Below, one piece after another: positions 18,278 to 26,694 of a stretch of DNA of 46,571 nt (position 1 is the stretch's first letter; the number at the start of each line of letters is the position of its first letter). The stretch is from Bacteroidaceae bacterium. GTDB taxonomy: Bacteria > Bacteroidota > Bacteroidia > Bacteroidales > Bacteroidaceae. The DNA lies in the NCBI GenBank assembly GCA_017554605.1, contig JAFZIA010000030.1, positions 1-46,571 of the forward strand, given 5' to 3'. Made by a program: the position numbers and the translations under genes. The notes beneath the pieces were generated by a model, which worked only from the letters and a program-made list of their open reading frames with translations, was not told where the DNA came from and did no database searches.

Positions 18278-19381
18278 ATGGAAGAGAAAAATATCACAAG
18301 GATTTTCTTTGAACTTATACAGATTGCAATAGGCACAAAAGATGCTGTTACTTTTACTCACACGCTAAACCGTGACGAATGGCAACAAATATATGACATT
18401 GCCAATAAACAGACTGTTGCCGGCATTGTATATATTGGTATCAATAAACTTCCTCAGGCAAAACGTCCACATAAAGAACTGTATATGCAATGGCACGTTC
18501 TGTGCGAGTTTATAAAGAATAAGAACAGAAGACTGAACAAGATTGCCGAGAATATATCCCGGAAATTCGAACAAATAGGATTCGGGAACACAATACTAAA
18601 GGGACAAGGAATAGCACTGCTCTACCCCGAACCGCTCTACCGTACACCGGGAGATATTGATATATGGTTGAAAGGGGAGAAAAAGAAGATATATCACTAT
18701 GTAAAAAGTATAATCCCCGAATGTACTCCTTTTTACCACCACGTCGATTTTAATGTAAGCAATGAGGTGGATATTGAGGTACATTTCACCCCATCGTGGA
18801 TGTTCAACTATTTTACTAACGCTGTGCTGCAAAAGTTTTTCGAGATGGAAGAGGAGCGACAGATGAAACACACAATAACCACAGTAGAGTGTAATACACT
18901 GCACACCCCCGACAACAACTTTAACCGTATCTATATCCTTGTACATATATACCGGCATCTCTTTACCGAAGGCATTGGACTGCGCCAGCTACTCGACTAC
19001 CATATGGTGCTATCACAAGGATTCACAAAAGAGGAACTTGCACAGACAATGAGTACACTCAAAAGCCTTAGAATGAGCAATTTTGCTGCTGCCTGTATGT
19101 ATGTATTGCAAACTGTATTTGCCACAAAAGAAGAATTTTTGCTCACAACGCCCGACGCCGAACAGGGCGAGTTCTTGCTGAGCGAGATTATGATAGCCGG
19201 AAATTTCGGTCACTACGATACACGGCAGAACATTTCAGCGAATGAAGCCCCTATAAAATCATTTTTAAGGAAAGTGAGGAACGCTTTCCGCTTCTTGAAG
19301 TATCACCCCACCGAAGTTCTGTGGAGTCCTCTGTTCAAGATTTGGCATCTTGCGTGGAGGGAAATCTACATTAAGATGTAA
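18278..19381 (+). CDS. Nucleotidyltransferase family protein (NTP_transf_5-like)
   Basis: A 367-aa protein of a family often found near capsule genes, with no well-defined reaction. It shows the nucleotidyltransferase signature ILKGQGIALLYPEP followed by RTPGDIDIWL (the G-D-x-D metal site, residues about 120-130). A second acidic motif, NEVDIEVHF, supplies the third carboxylate. I chose the ATG at 18278 (MEEKNITRIF). The longer frame from 18119 would translate the tandem repeats and the promoter boxes. It lies tail-to-tail with the SIMPL gene, 5 nt apart. It may modify a nucleotide sugar or another small molecule; this is inference. Confidence 0.75.
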   Translation: MEEKNITRIFFELIQIAIGTKDAVTFTHTLNRDEWQQIYDIANKQTVAGIVYIGINKLPQAKRPHKELYMQWHVLCEFIKNKNRRLNKIAENISRKFEQIGFGNTILKGQGIALLYPEPLYRTPGDIDIWLKGEKKKIYHYVKSIIPECTPFYHHVDFNVSNEVDIEVHFTPSWMFNYFTNAVLQKFFEMEEERQMKHTITTVECNTLHTPDNNFNRIYILVHIYRHLFTEGIGLRQLLDYHMVLSQGFTKEELAQTMSTLKSLRMSNFAAACMYVLQTVFATKEEFLLTTPDAEQGEFLLSEIMIAGNFGHYDTRQNISANEAPIKSFLRKVRNAFRFLKYHPTEVLWSPLFKIWHLAWREIYIKM

Positions 19382-19386
19382 ACAGG

Positions 19387-20085
19387 CTATTTCAGTTCAA
19401 AACGCACTGTGACGTTTATTGTATATGTGAGCTTGCTCACCGCTATGACAGGAGCGGCAGGTGCGCTGTCCTGGGCATTGCTCTCGCCCACAGCCATTGC
19501 AGCCGACTTGTACATACGTGGCTGCGGATTGCTCTGCGACATCCACGAGTTCACGCTCAATGCCTTTCCTATATCCTGCCCCACCGCTGCTGCAAAAGCA
19601 CGTGCCTGCTCTTGGGCCCTCTTCATAGCCTCCACTCCAAGCTCAATCTTGAGAGCGTCCTCGTTGCTGTATTTTGTCGATAGAAGGGAGATATTTGTGA
19701 TGGCTTTTTCTTCGAGGTCGTAGATTACCTTTTGCATCAACACTGCATCGCCCAGCTTGAGGGTGTACGTAGCCTGCGTACGCGGTACAACACGACCCGA
19801 GAAGCCTTTGTAGCTCACACTGCTGCCCATAAAATCTATCGACAATGCTTCGTTTACATCTATCTTGTTTGCTCTAAGAACAGCAATCATAGATTCTTGC
19901 ATCTCCTGGAGACTCTTTTTTCCTTTGTAGTCACTCTCTTTTATGGTTATTGAGAGGTAGAGCTCGTCGGGTGCCACTTCGCGCTCCACACGTGTCTGCA
20001 TCTCTATATAAGGAGTCTGTTCCTGGGCAAACGCGCCCTGCAGCGCAACAACCGACATTACAAGGATAAAAAACAGCTTTTTCAT
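19387..20085 (-). CDS. SIMPL-domain (DUF541) exported protein
   Basis: A 232-aa protein with a clear signal peptide (MKKLFFILVMSVVALQGAFA, cleavage before QEQTP). The rest is a SIMPL/DUF541 domain: VEREVAPDELYLSITIKE near the start, a central helix, and SKLTYTINVTVRFELK at the end. Family members are periplasmic or outer-membrane-associated and poorly understood. The gene follows the AraC regulator on the same strand, but a strong hairpin at 20155 separates them, so it is probably transcribed alone. Confidence 0.85.
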   Translation of the reverse strand: MKKLFFILVMSVVALQGAFAQEQTPYIEMQTRVEREVAPDELYLSITIKESDYKGKKSLQEMQESMIAVLRANKIDVNEALSIDFMGSSVSYKGFSGRVVPRTQATYTLKLGDAVLMQKVIYDLEEKAITNISLLSTKYSNEDALKIELGVEAMKRAQEQARAFAAAVGQDIGKALSVNSWMSQSNPQPRMYKSAAMAVGESNAQDSAPAAPVIAVSKLTYTINVTVRFELK

Positions 20086-20154
20086 AATTATATTATATTT
20101 AAGGTATATATCTTGCGCAGATTTCCTCCTGCACCCGATTTATGGAAATAACAA

Positions 20155-20187
20155 GCGCAATATAGCAAAAGTTATACTATATTGCGC
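20155..20187 (-). terminator. Hairpin terminator after the AraC-family gene
   Basis: GCGCAATATAG (20155-20165) pairs perfectly with CTATATTGCGC (20177-20187) around an 11-nt loop. It lies between the AraC stop and the SIMPL start on the minus strand. The sequence after it on that strand is T-containing (TTGTTATTT) but not a pure T-tract. Confidence 0.7.
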
Positions 20188-20211
20188 CTTGCTGTATGTT
20201 AATTAATCTTA

Positions 20212-21126
20212 TTAAAGCTCTGCATTCTGGCTTGTCTGAACCTGAGCATAGATTTTTCTCTTGCGGTACTCCAGCGGGGGCACGCCCACACGCTTACGGA
20301 AGAATGTGGAGAACTGTCCCAAATTCTCGAACGACAGATGCGATGCAATGTCGGCAATGCTTATGTTTGTTGTAAGGAGCAGCTCCTTTGCCTTTTCGAG
20401 CTTGGCCTCCTGACGGTACTGTCCGGGAGGTATCCCGCACAGGCGGCGGAACTCGCGGCGGAAAAGCGAATAGCTTATATCCAACTGACGGGCAATCTCG
20501 TCTATGGGCAAATGCATCTGCGCCTCGTCCTTCATAATGCTCTTTGCGCGGCCTATTATGCGCAGGATATAAACGTCGTCGAGGCTGTCGCTCTTCGATG
20601 CGTAGTAGAGCTTTCCAAGAATAAGATGCACCAGGCTGCCGGCATACTGCTGCTTGCCTGCTCCACTGCCCGACATTGTCTTTTGTATCTCCCTGAAAAT
20701 ATCCACTATATGATGAAGCTCGTTCACCTGGAAAATCTTGCTCCTCTCCGAGAAGAAGCCGTTCCTCACCATATTGTCTACGGCATATCCGCCAAACTCC
20801 ACCCAATAGAGGCTCCAGCCCTGCTCGCCGGGAGTGAGCGAATAGCTTTCTCCGGGCAACAGCATAATAATGTCCCCTGTCTCCAACGGCTTGTGCTTGA
20901 TAGCATCGCAATCCAAATATCCCGACCCGAAGGCCACACAGGCAATACAGAACTCTGTAGGCGACTTTTTGGGCTGTTTATTGTTCGACGATGTATAAGG
21001 CAGTGCCGAAGAGGTACGTCCTGTGGCCGATATACTCAATCCCCACATTCTCTCGTGCATATCATACGCTGCGGTAAGCAACACGTCCTGTTTGCTGCAC
21101 TCGTTACACTCATTAATCACACTCAT
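20212..21126 (-). CDS. AraC/XylS-family transcriptional regulator
   Basis: A 304-aa regulator from the ATG at 21126 (MSVINECNEC). The longer frame would need a TTG start inside the promoter. The N-terminal half looks like a cupin-type sensor (LETGDIIMLLPGESYSLTPG, WSLYWVEFGG). The C-terminal 100 residues hold two helix-turn-helix motifs: IDEIARQLDISYSLFRREFRRLCG and IADIASHLSFENLGQFSTFFRKRVGVPP, with the family-typical YR after it. It is divergent from the porin gene across a 514-nt intergenic region with a G14 tract, so control of the porin is possible. The ligand is unknown. Confidence 0.9.
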   Translation of the reverse strand: MSVINECNECSKQDVLLTAAYDMHERMWGLSISATGRTSSALPYTSSNNKQPKKSPTEFCIACVAFGSGYLDCDAIKHKPLETGDIIMLLPGESYSLTPGEQGWSLYWVEFGGYAVDNMVRNGFFSERSKIFQVNELHHIVDIFREIQKTMSGSGAGKQQYAGSLVHLILGKLYYASKSDSLDDVYILRIIGRAKSIMKDEAQMHLPIDEIARQLDISYSLFRREFRRLCGIPPGQYRQEAKLEKAKELLLTTNISIADIASHLSFENLGQFSTFFRKRVGVPPLEYRKRKIYAQVQTSQNAEL

Positions 21127-21161
21127 TATTGTCTTTTTCCTTGGTTTTTGCAAATTGCAGG

Positions 21162-21169
21162 CAAATGTA
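21162..21169 (-). promoter_or_regulatory. -7 box for the AraC-family gene
   Basis: The minus strand reads TACATTTG, matching TAnnTTTG, 36 nt upstream of the chosen ATG. No perfect -33 TTTG is at the normal distance. It supports starting the protein at 21126. Confidence 0.45.
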
Positions 21170-21321
21170 ACAAAAAGTCACAAAACTACAACTATAAATA
21201 AAGTTTTCTTTTAAAATTTCATATGCAATTTTTTAATATTTTTTATATCTTGCCTGCTAATCAACACTTTGCAAATTTATGATATTTTTCCGTAACAATC
21301 AACATAAAAAATCAAATTCTC

Positions 21322-21335
21322 GGGGGGGGGGGGGG
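21322..21335 (+). repeat. Homopolymer of 14 G in a divergent intergenic region
   Basis: Fourteen consecutive G residues lie in otherwise very AT-rich DNA between the AraC gene and the porin gene. A tract this long is prone to slipped-strand length change. It lies about 195 nt upstream of the AraC start and 305 nt upstream of the porin start. An inverted repeat TTTGTA-tatt-TACAAA follows at 21373-21388. Confidence 0.95.
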
Positions 21336-21640
21336 TAAAATGCTTATATTCAATAAAATACAAAATATCAAATTTGTATATTTACAAAGTATAAATATAC
21401 ATCAACAACCCACAAAAAGCATCTTCTATTGTATAATTAACACACAAAAAGTTATAAATAAAAGTTAAAACATTGATTATTACGATTATAGTTCCACGCC
21501 AATCCCCAATTTATAAAATAACATATTATCTGACATTTTTACACCGAGAGCAAGCTCACATCGCCACAAAAAAAATCCAGCGAAACAATAGCCCCTTGCA
21601 GGTTGTTTACAGAAGGTAAACCTCAAAATTCTTTGATAAT

Positions 21641-22918
21641 ATGAGAAAGAAAACAAAACTCTTGATGTTGGCCCTTGTGTCGACGTGCTTGTTGTTGCCT
21701 GCCAATGCACAGCGTTGGGGAAGAGTGCAGGGTGCACCTGTAACGGTGTACAGTTTCACCGAGAATGTAAACACCGCACCCGAGGTTATAAACATCTTCT
21801 ACGCCACGCAGGGTGAGTACTTCCGCGACCCGCAGGCCCCCCGCTTCATTCTCACCGACAGGCAGGGCAAATGGGCGCTGGGCATCGGCGGCTATGTGAT
21901 GGCCCGCAGCGAATTCGACTTTGACAAGATTGTGGACAATGCCGACTTCCTCCCCTCGCACATTCAGCGCGGCAACGGCCCTTCGACGCAGTACCAGATG
22001 GACGTGAGCACCTCGACACTTTTCATAAAACTTGTGGGACACAGCCGCTTGCTCGGCGATTTCCACATCTACACCGCCGGCGACTGGAGAGGCGACGGAA
22101 AGACGCTCCGCCTGCTCAATGCCTATATGGCCACCAGTTATATGACACTGGGATACTCTACAGGTAGTTTTATGGACCTTGCCGCCTATCCTGCCACTGT
22201 CGACAACGGAGGCCCTTGCGGTATGACATTCTACCGCGCCACACAACTGGCACTGCGATACGCCTTCGACTGGGGTTTGTCTATGGGTGTGGCAATAGAG
22301 TCGCCCGACCTTCAGGCAAGCGGCAACGAGTATGTGAGCGTGGGCGCGCAGCGCTTCCCCAATGTCCCCGTCTTTTTCAAATACCAGTTCGACAAGAACA
22401 CCCACGTGCGTGTGGGCGGCATTATGCGCGACGTATCGTACCGCAACCTTGTGAACGGCGCTCAGAGACAGAAGATAGCGTGGGGCGCGCAGGCGAGCAC
22501 CCTGCTCACAATGGGCAACTTCCACCTGAGCGGGCAATACACCGTGGGAGAGGGAATAGGCTCGCTAATAAACGATGTGTCGAACGTGGGAATGGACGTT
22601 GTACCCGTACCCGGAGAAGAGGGCAAGATGATGATGCTCCTCACCGATGCCTGGTTCGCGAGCCTGCAGTACAACATAAACAGGAGTATGTTTGTGGGTG
22701 CTGTCTACAGCCAGAGCAACATACGCTCGCGCAAGGGGTTTGCCGGCGCCAACCCCGATATGTACAAGCGCGGACAGTACGTGGCGGTGAATATGTTTGC
22801 CAATATGAGCCAGAATTTGCAGCTCGGCATTGAGTACCTGCACGGCTGGAGACTCGACTTTGACGAGCATACATACAATGCCAACCGAATAAACCTGTCG
22901 GCACGGTACAATTTCTGA
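21641..22918 (+). CDS. Outer-membrane porin, DcaP-like
   Basis: A 425-aa protein with a signal peptide (MRKKTKLLMLALVSTCLLLPANA, cleavage before QRWG). The mature part is rich in alternating beta-strands and aromatic girdles, and it ends in NLSARYNF, a typical C-terminal phenylalanine for outer-membrane barrel assembly. KWALGIGGYVMARSEFDFD near residue 85 resembles the first barrel strand of DcaP-type trimeric porins. It precedes the Pit phosphate transporter, but a terminator and a new promoter lie between them. Phosphate or an anionic solute as substrate would be speculation. Confidence 0.8.
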   Translation: MRKKTKLLMLALVSTCLLLPANAQRWGRVQGAPVTVYSFTENVNTAPEVINIFYATQGEYFRDPQAPRFILTDRQGKWALGIGGYVMARSEFDFDKIVDNADFLPSHIQRGNGPSTQYQMDVSTSTLFIKLVGHSRLLGDFHIYTAGDWRGDGKTLRLLNAYMATSYMTLGYSTGSFMDLAAYPATVDNGGPCGMTFYRATQLALRYAFDWGLSMGVAIESPDLQASGNEYVSVGAQRFPNVPVFFKYQFDKNTHVRVGGIMRDVSYRNLVNGAQRQKIAWGAQASTLLTMGNFHLSGQYTVGEGIGSLINDVSNVGMDVVPVPGEEGKMMMLLTDAWFASLQYNINRSMFVGAVYSQSNIRSRKGFAGANPDMYKRGQYVAVNMFANMSQNLQLGIEYLHGWRLDFDEHTYNANRINLSARYNF

Positions 22919-22967
22919 GCTGTACAATGTACATAGCAGGAGATTGAAAAAAGATTCTTCACAAGAA

Positions 22968-23017
22968 GTGCGCATATTAAAACCGCCTGTTTTCTTATGC
23001 GCACCTCCTTTTTTTAA
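22968..23017 (+). terminator. Rho-independent terminator after the porin gene
   Basis: GTGCGCATA (22968-22976) pairs perfectly with TATGCGCAC (22996-23004), followed by CTCCTTTTTTT. It is a standard intrinsic terminator about 50 nt after the stop codon. Confidence 0.85.
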
Positions 23018-23084
23018 CATTTTACCCAAAATATACCATAAAAGGCTATTTTGCGTCTGCCTGCAACATTTTTGTGCCCCGCTA

Positions 23085-23115
23085 TTTGATATTGTGAATA
23101 GTTTTCTTATTTTTG
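23085..23115 (+). promoter_or_regulatory. Consensus promoter of the Pit transporter gene
   Basis: TTTG (23085-23088), a 19-nt spacer, then TATTTTTG (23108-23115) match the Bacteroidetes primary-sigma consensus. Transcription would begin near 23121, giving a leader of about 187 nt. This argues against the longer in-frame start at 23123. Confidence 0.8.
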
Positions 23116-23177
23116 CTCGCGATTGATTTTTATATATTGCCTTGATACGTGCTGTACAGTTGAACAGGAATTGACAT

Positions 23178-23202
23178 TTCCGGCATTCTTCAAAATGCGG
23201 AA
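23178..23202 (+). other. Hairpin in the Pit transporter leader
   Basis: TTCCG (23178-23182) and CATT (84-87) pair with AATG and CGGAA (23194-23202) with a single bulged G. The leader between the promoter and the ATG is long and GC-rich compared with other leaders here. No known riboswitch class is recognised. Confidence 0.4.
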
Positions 23203-23308
23203 CGCGCCTGTCCAAGGGCTGGAAATTCGTCCCCGGCAGCACCTGTCGGAGCAAGACAAAGAGATAAACGGGAAACAGAAAATACAAAATAAAACTAACT
23301 ATTATTTT

Positions 23309-25573
23309 ATGGAAATCTCTTATTTGTTGATTATTGCCTTTATGTTTATGCTGGCGATAATAGACCTTACGGTTGGAGTGAGCAACGACGCCGTGAACTT
23401 CCTCAGTTCGGCAGTCGGCAGTAAAGCGGCCAAGCTCAGGACCGTCCTCCTGGTAGCATCGACAGGCGTATTTGTGGGTGCGGCTTTCAGCAGCGGTATG
23501 ATGGACATTGCCCGTCACGGCATATTCCAGCCGCAGTACTTCTACTTCAGCGAGGTGATGTGCATATTCCTTGCGGTTGTCATTAGCGACGTGTTCCTGC
23601 TCGACCTGTTCAACAGCCTGGGACTCCCCACGTCAACCACCGTCTCTATGGTATTTGAGTTGTTGGGAGCATCGTTCATCATCGCAATCATAAAGATGGC
23701 ATCGGGAACAATGGAGGGCAGCATAGTAGACCTGCTGAACACCGACAAGGCCCTTACAATGATTATCTCAATATTCCTGTCGGTGGCAATAGCCTTTGCA
23801 TTCGGCCTCGTCGTACAATGGATTTCCCGACTCATATTCACATTCCACTTCAAGAAGAACCTCTCAAGCAAGATTGGCATATTCGGCGGTATTGCCGTTA
23901 CTGCAATCCTCTACTTTATGCTCATCAAGGGACTCAAGGGCAGCACCCTTGTCCCCGCCGACGTCAAGGCATATATAGAGGAGAACACCGCGATGCTGCT
24001 GCTTGCATCGTTCGTCGTGTTCACCATACTGATGCAGATTCTGCACTGGCTCAAGGTAAACGTACTCAAGATTATTGTGCTCATCGGTACATTCTCGCTT
24101 GCGCTTGCCTTTGCAGGAAACGACCTTGTGAACTTCATCGGTGTTACACTGGCTGGACTATCGTCGTTCCAGGATTTTACAGCGAACGCTGGAGGTGTTG
24201 CAGCCGACCAGTTCCTTATGACCTCGTTGCAGGAATCGGCAAAGACCCCCGTCTACTTCCTTGTAGGAGCCGGCGCCGTGATGGTGTTCGCCCTCTGTAC
24301 AAGCAAGAAGGCCAAGAAGGTATTGCAGACATCAATAAACCTGTCGAGCAAGAGCAACGACGAGAACGATATGTTCGGTTCATCACCCCTCGCACGCAAC
24401 ATCGTGCGCGTGACAACAAATATGGTAACAGCCGTATCGCGCAAGATGCCGCAGAATGTAAAGGACTGGATAAACAAACGATTCACCCCCGTTGAGGAGC
24501 GCGAGGACGTAGCATTCGACCTTGTACGCGCATCGGTGAACCTTGTGCTTGCCGGACTGCTCATTGCAGTGGGTACATCGATGAAGCTCCCCCTCTCTAC
24601 AACATACGTTACATTTATGGTGGGAATGGGTTCATCGCTTGCCGACCGCGCCTGGGGCCGCGAGAGTGCCGTCTACCGCGTGACAGGCGTAGTTGCCGTA
24701 ATTGGCGGCTGGTTCATCACAGCCGGTGCAGCATTTATCCTTGCAGCTCTTGTTGCTACAATTATGTACTACGGCGGTCTTATTGCAATGTACATAATGA
24801 TTGCCCTGGTTATATACCTGCTTATCCACAGCCATCTGAACTACAACAAGAAGAAGAGCACCGACAACGAGGACAAGAAGATGCAGGTCATTATGACATC
24901 GGACAACAAGGAGGAAGTGTGGAGCGTACTCCAGCAGCACGCAGCCGAAACCCTATCGCACACATTGCAGTTCTCGGCCGATACATATAAGGTACTGTTC
25001 GACGCATTCGCACGCGACGACCACCGTCCGCTCCGCAGCTCAATTCTCAAGATTGAGGACGAAAAGGGACTGATGAAGAAGATGCGCCGCTTCGAGACAC
25101 GCGGAATGCAGCGCATAGACCAGTCGCTTGCCTTTGAGCGCAGCACCTGGTACCATCTGTGCACAAACAGTTGCCAGCAGATGCTCAACACCCTCACACG
25201 CATAGGCAAACCTATGAAAGAGCACGCCGAGAACAGCTTCAGCCCGCTCTCGAAGCAATACCTCGATGAGTTCACCCCCTACTGCCAGGACATCGTGCAG
25301 ACACTCCTGGACATTGACAAGATAATAGAGACAAACGACTACTCTACAGCCGAGGAGGTATCGGGACGTGCAAAGGACCTCAAGCACGCGCTTGCCAACC
25401 TGCGCAAGACCCAGACAATGCGTCTGCACAAGAGCTCGGGCAGCCTGCGTATGGACTTTGTCTATCTGAACCTGATACAGGAGTCGCACGAGCTTTTGAG
25501 TGAGGTGCGTAACCTCCTGCGCGGTGGAAACAAATTCTTCGCACAGGTAAACGAGACAAAAGCAGCAGAATAA
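23309..25573 (+). CDS. Inorganic phosphate transporter (Pit family) with PhoU-like tail
   Basis: Inner-membrane phosphate/cation symporter, 754 aa from the ATG at 23309 (MEISYLLIIAF). The frame extends 62 codons further up, but that part overlaps the untranslated leader. The Pit signature appears twice, as expected for the inverted-repeat fold: GVSNDAVNFLSSAVGSKAA near residue 25, and AGNDLVNFIGVTLAG in the centre. LPTSTTVSMVFEL and LPLSTTYVTFMVGMG are the paired phosphate-site loops. From about residue 530 a soluble helical domain (YKVLFDAFARDDHRPL, RGMQRIDQSLAFERSTWYHL) resembles PhoU/DUF47, a likely cytoplasmic regulator fused to the carrier. It has its own promoter and terminator. Other divalent or sulfate specificity is possible but less likely. 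Confidence 0.9.
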   Translation: MEISYLLIIAFMFMLAIIDLTVGVSNDAVNFLSSAVGSKAAKLRTVLLVASTGVFVGAAFSSGMMDIARHGIFQPQYFYFSEVMCIFLAVVISDVFLLDLFNSLGLPTSTTVSMVFELLGASFIIAIIKMASGTMEGSIVDLLNTDKALTMIISIFLSVAIAFAFGLVVQWISRLIFTFHFKKNLSSKIGIFGGIAVTAILYFMLIKGLKGSTLVPADVKAYIEENTAMLLLASFVVFTILMQILHWLKVNVLKIIVLIGTFSLALAFAGNDLVNFIGVTLAGLSSFQDFTANAGGVAADQFLMTSLQESAKTPVYFLVGAGAVMVFALCTSKKAKKVLQTSINLSSKSNDENDMFGSSPLARNIVRVTTNMVTAVSRKMPQNVKDWINKRFTPVEEREDVAFDLVRASVNLVLAGLLIAVGTSMKLPLSTTYVTFMVGMGSSLADRAWGRESAVYRVTGVVAVIGGWFITAGAAFILAALVATIMYYGGLIAMYIMIALVIYLLIHSHLNYNKKKSTDNEDKKMQVIMTSDNKEEVWSVLQQHAAETLSHTLQFSADTYKVLFDAFARDDHRPLRSSILKIEDEKGLMKKMRRFETRGMQRIDQSLAFERSTWYHLCTNSCQQMLNTLTRIGKPMKEHAENSFSPLSKQYLDEFTPYCQDIVQTLLDIDKIIETNDYSTAEEVSGRAKDLKHALANLRKTQTMRLHKSSGSLRMDFVYLNLIQESHELLSEVRNLLRGGNKFFAQVNETKAAE

Positions 25574-25603
25574 AAAAAATATATAGTATAAAAAACCACC
25601 AAG

Positions 25604-25645
25604 AACCCCTATCCTGCCAACAACAACCGCCGGACAGGGGTTTTT
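25604..25645 (+). terminator. Rho-independent terminator after the Pit gene
   Basis: AACCCCT (25604-25610) pairs with AGGGGTT (25636-25642), with inner CC/GG pairs, followed by TTTTT. It lies 30 nt after the Pit stop and just before endonuclease IV. Confidence 0.75.
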
Positions 25646-25677
25646 GATAAACAATAGACCTAAAAAACAAAAGGAAT

Positions 25678-26511
25678 ATGAAACATATCGGAGCACACGT
25701 ATCGGCAAGCGGAGGGGTAGAGAACGCCCCTCTCAACGCCACAGCAATAGGCGCAGACGCATTTGCGCTGTTCACCAAGAACCAGCGTCAATGGGTATCG
25801 GCACCACTGAGCGAGAAGAGTATAAGACTGTTCAAGGAGCGTTGTCAGGAGGGCTCGTTCGACCCACGGTACATACTGCCGCACGACAGCTACCTAATAA
25901 ACCTGGGCAACCCCGACGAGGAGGCAGAGCAGAAATCACGGGCAGCATTCATAGACGAGATGAAACGCTGCGAGCAACTGGGACTTACAATGCTCAATTT
26001 TCACCCCGGCAGCCACCTGAACAAAATATCGGTAGAAGAGTGCCTCGACAAGATTGCAGCCAACATAAACCTTGCGCTCTCAATGACAAGCGGAGTGACA
26101 GCAGTGATAGAGAACACTGCGGGACAGGGAAGCAACGTGGGCAACCGCCTCGAGGAGATACGCTACATAATAGACCGTGTAGAGGACAAGAGCCGCGTGG
26201 GATACTGCATAGACACCTGTCACTTCTACTCGGCAGGATACGACATTGTAGGCGACTACGAGGGTGCATTTGCCCAGCTTGACAGGGCTGTAGGACTGGA
26301 ATTTCTGCGCGGAATACACCTCAACGACACAAAGAAGGCCTTGGGCTCACGCGTAGACCGCCACGAGAGCATCGGCCTGGGCCTTTTGGGAACAGCCTTC
26401 TTCGAGAAATTTATGAAAGACCCGCGCTTCGACAATATCCCCATAATACTGGAGACACCCGACGAGAGCCGTTGGGCAGCCGAGATACAGCTTCTGCGCG
26501 AAATGGAGTAA
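25678..26511 (+). CDS. nfo: Endonuclease IV
   Basis: AP endonuclease of base-excision repair that cuts 5' to abasic sites. The 277-aa length is normal. The N-terminal signature [17 protein letters not shown] and the TIM-barrel metal ligands are visible: [10 protein letters not shown] near residue 110, [11 protein letters not shown] near 142, [15 protein letters not shown] near 178, [22 protein letters not shown] near 222, and ILETPDE near 258. These supply the trinuclear zinc site. It starts 105 nt after the Pit gene, past a terminator, and likely has its own promoter, which I could not pin down. Confidence 0.95.
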   Translation: MKHIGAHVSASGGVENAPLNATAIGADAFALFTKNQRQWVSAPLSEKSIRLFKERCQEGSFDPRYILPHDSYLINLGNPDEEAEQKSRAAFIDEMKRCEQLGLTMLNFHPGSHLNKISVEECLDKIAANINLALSMTSGVTAVIENTAGQGSNVGNRLEEIRYIIDRVEDKSRVGYCIDTCHFYSAGYDIVGDYEGAFAQLDRAVGLEFLRGIHLNDTKKALGSRVDRHESIGLGLLGTAFFEKFMKDPRFDNIPIILETPDESRWAAEIQLLREME

Positions 26512-26592
26512 AGCCACCGCAACAGCCGCACTCGAGCAGCACAGCCAACATCGGCAAAAGCCTGAGGGGCAGCAGAAGCCCGCCACACAAAC

Positions 26593-26637
26593 AACAATGA
26601 TTCCCCGTCAGAATTACTCTAACGGGGAATCATTGTT
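26593..26637. terminator. 16-bp perfect hairpin between convergent genes
   Basis: AACAATGATTCCCCGT (26593-26608) pairs completely with the segment at 26622-26637 around a 13-nt loop. It separates nfo from the convergent WG-repeat gene and probably ends both transcripts. Confidence 0.75.
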
Positions 26638-26694
26638 GAAAATATCGCTTTTAAGCCTTTTTTACTTGAACCGATATCCTATTACCCACCATCA

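Noticed and set aside
23123-23308. 62-codon N-terminal extension of the Pit transporter
   Set aside because: It starts at the predicted transcription start and encodes a sequence unlike a Pit N-terminus. The typical start MEISYLL is at 23309.
22565-23518. 317-aa minus-strand ORF across the porin/Pit boundary
   Set aside because: It crosses a terminator and a consensus promoter on the other strand and has no domain.
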